Assembly: GCA_016710165.1 (NCBI GenBank)
Contig: JADJLJ010000012.1
Location: 1 to 6,843, forward strand
DNA from: Chitinophagaceae bacterium
Lineage (GTDB): Bacteria > Bacteroidota > Bacteroidia > Chitinophagales > Chitinophagaceae
Direction: 5' to 3'
DNA: 6,843 bases
Part shown: piece by piece, positions 5,834-6,843 of the stretch
How positions within the stretch are numbered: position 1 is the first letter of the stretch
Layout of the letters: each line of letters starts with the position of its first letter
Translations under genes and position numbers: made by a program
Notes under the pieces: model-generated
Told to the model about the DNA's origin: nothing
Database searches by the model: none
Seen by the model: only the letters and a program-made list of their open reading frames with translations

Positions 5834-6843
5834 TGCCAAAGACATTTAACAAGTTCACGCAAGCTATATAATTTCTGCTTAATATCATCAAGCTGCTGCC
5901 TGTTTGCTTCGCTTGTGAGTGCCAAATCTGCTTCAATCTTAGTTTGTTCTTCTGGCTGTATTTCTGGCTTTGTTGCTTTGTTTATTTTATCCTGCTTATC
6001 TTTCTCAATTTCGGCAAGTTTCTTATCCTTTTCAGCCTGTTCTTTTGAAACCGGATTGTCGTATTGATTTGAAAACTGCTCCAAAAATTCACTATCTGCA
6101 AGTGCGGCTTCCTCGGTATCAAGTATCTGTTGAATTTCTTCGTCAGTTAATCCTTCCAGAATACTTATTGCTTTATCAACTTGGTTTTGTTCATCTTCCT
6201 CCAATCCTTCATGTGCCTGGTCGTAATAATTTTGCCAATCTTCATCCCCTTTTTCTTCATACTTAGCAAGTTCTTCTGCCATTGAAGTACGGGAATTATG
6301 GTCCAGCAAAACACTTTCTACTGCATTGGAGAAATACTGTGAATCGTATTTTTCCTGTGTTTGTTCATCGGCTTCATCCCAAAGGTTATGGCCTAACTGA
6401 TCTATACTTCTGGCACCATGACGGCCCTGCAACTGGAAATGCGCTTTTATTTCGTCGGAAACACTTTTTCTACCAGATACTTTATTGCCACCAAATAGCT
6501 TTTCAAATGCTTGTCGGTGGATGCGGCCACCAGCAATGAAATACTGGAGAGCCTGAACCCGTGGGTCTGTACTTTCAATAGCCAGTGCTTTAAGGTATAA
6601 CGGGCTTTTTATTGTGGCTTTGGCTCGTTTCTTAAAGGTTTTAATTTTTTCTGGCTTAACGCTTTTGCCACTTTTGTACTGCTTCCACCTGTTTCTTTGG
6701 AGGAAGATTGCTGTTTTTTAATAGGCTCATTTTTTTTGTTTTTATTTTTTAATGCGTTACTTCCTTCTCCTTTTGTTTGGGTGGTGGTGGAAAAATCAAC
6801 TCCCTTTTCAATAATTTCATCTTTGGTAAACTCTAATGGTGCT
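5830..6843 (-). CDS. 3' part of a large polyvalent-type protein, frame-interrupted near 6663
   Basis: The gene enters from the right edge, so its N-terminus is missing. From 6842 to about 6663 one frame gives a Lys/Ser/Thr-rich linker beginning APLEFTKDEIIEKGVDF. From about 6660 another frame continues with VKPEKIKTFKKRAKATIKS, SPLYLKALAIESTDPRVQA, LQYFIAGGRIHRQAFEKLFG and LGHNLWDEADEQTQ. The last third is acidic (many E/D/Q) and then becomes a charged, coiled-coil-prone helix ending at TGA 5832-5830. The only ATG/GTG/TTG in the second frame before the acidic region is TTG 6432. That would cut through the conserved-looking module, so I treat the two frames as one gene broken by a single indel. 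No catalytic motif is visible. The style and its place before a methyltransferase-helicase match linker regions of the polyvalent proteins of phages and conjugative elements (family knowledge, recalled). The function is unknown. Alternatively the first frame ends a separate gene at TAA 6611-6609. Confidence 0.6.

Noticed and set aside
6432..6434. TTG 6432 as a true gene start
   Set aside because: The same frame upstream encodes a well-formed continuous module (ALQYFIAGGRIHRQAF), so this is an internal codon.

Overview
The window reads as part of a mobile genetic element (a large phage, plasmid or integrative conjugative element), probably from a Bacteroidota-like host. The basis is AT-rich DNA, tightly packed one-direction genes, no clear Shine-Dalgarno sequences before the starts, and protein families typical of the very large 'polyvalent' proteins of phages and conjugative elements. 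The host call is inference.

All real genes lie on the minus strand, so the window is read from right to left. First comes the 3' end of a large protein (5830-6843) with a lysine/serine-rich linker, a conserved-looking basic/aromatic module and an acidic, coiled-coil-prone tail. One frameshift near 6663 interrupts it. It overlaps by ATGA a 65-residue gene of unknown function (5636-5833). That gene overlaps by 20 bases a ferritin-family gene (5161-5655), which carries most of the ferroxidase-centre ligands. Three bases later begins a very large gene (5157 to beyond the left edge). It encodes an N6-adenine DNA methyltransferase joined through a disordered Gly/Asn/Thr linker to a Strawberry-notch type superfamily 2 helicase. 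No promoter or terminator is visible between genes, so this looks like one transcription unit.

The helicase half is cut into many pieces. The first 802 codons are intact. From 2768 to the left edge the reading frame changes about twelve times through one-base gains and losses, many of them in short homopolymers. When the right frame is chosen at each step, the protein reads through motifs I, II, III, V and VI and a conserved C-terminal region with no in-frame stop. Exactly one place (1122-1131) needs two compensating indels to remove a TGA. This pattern fits uncorrected sequencing errors or very recent inactivation better than old decay. The helicase and methyltransferase would act together on element DNA, for example in modification, anti-restriction or establishment in a new host. 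The placement of a ferritin between them is the most unusual feature of the locus. No gene was found on the plus strand, and there is no gene-free stretch over 300 bases once the frame-broken helicase is recognised.
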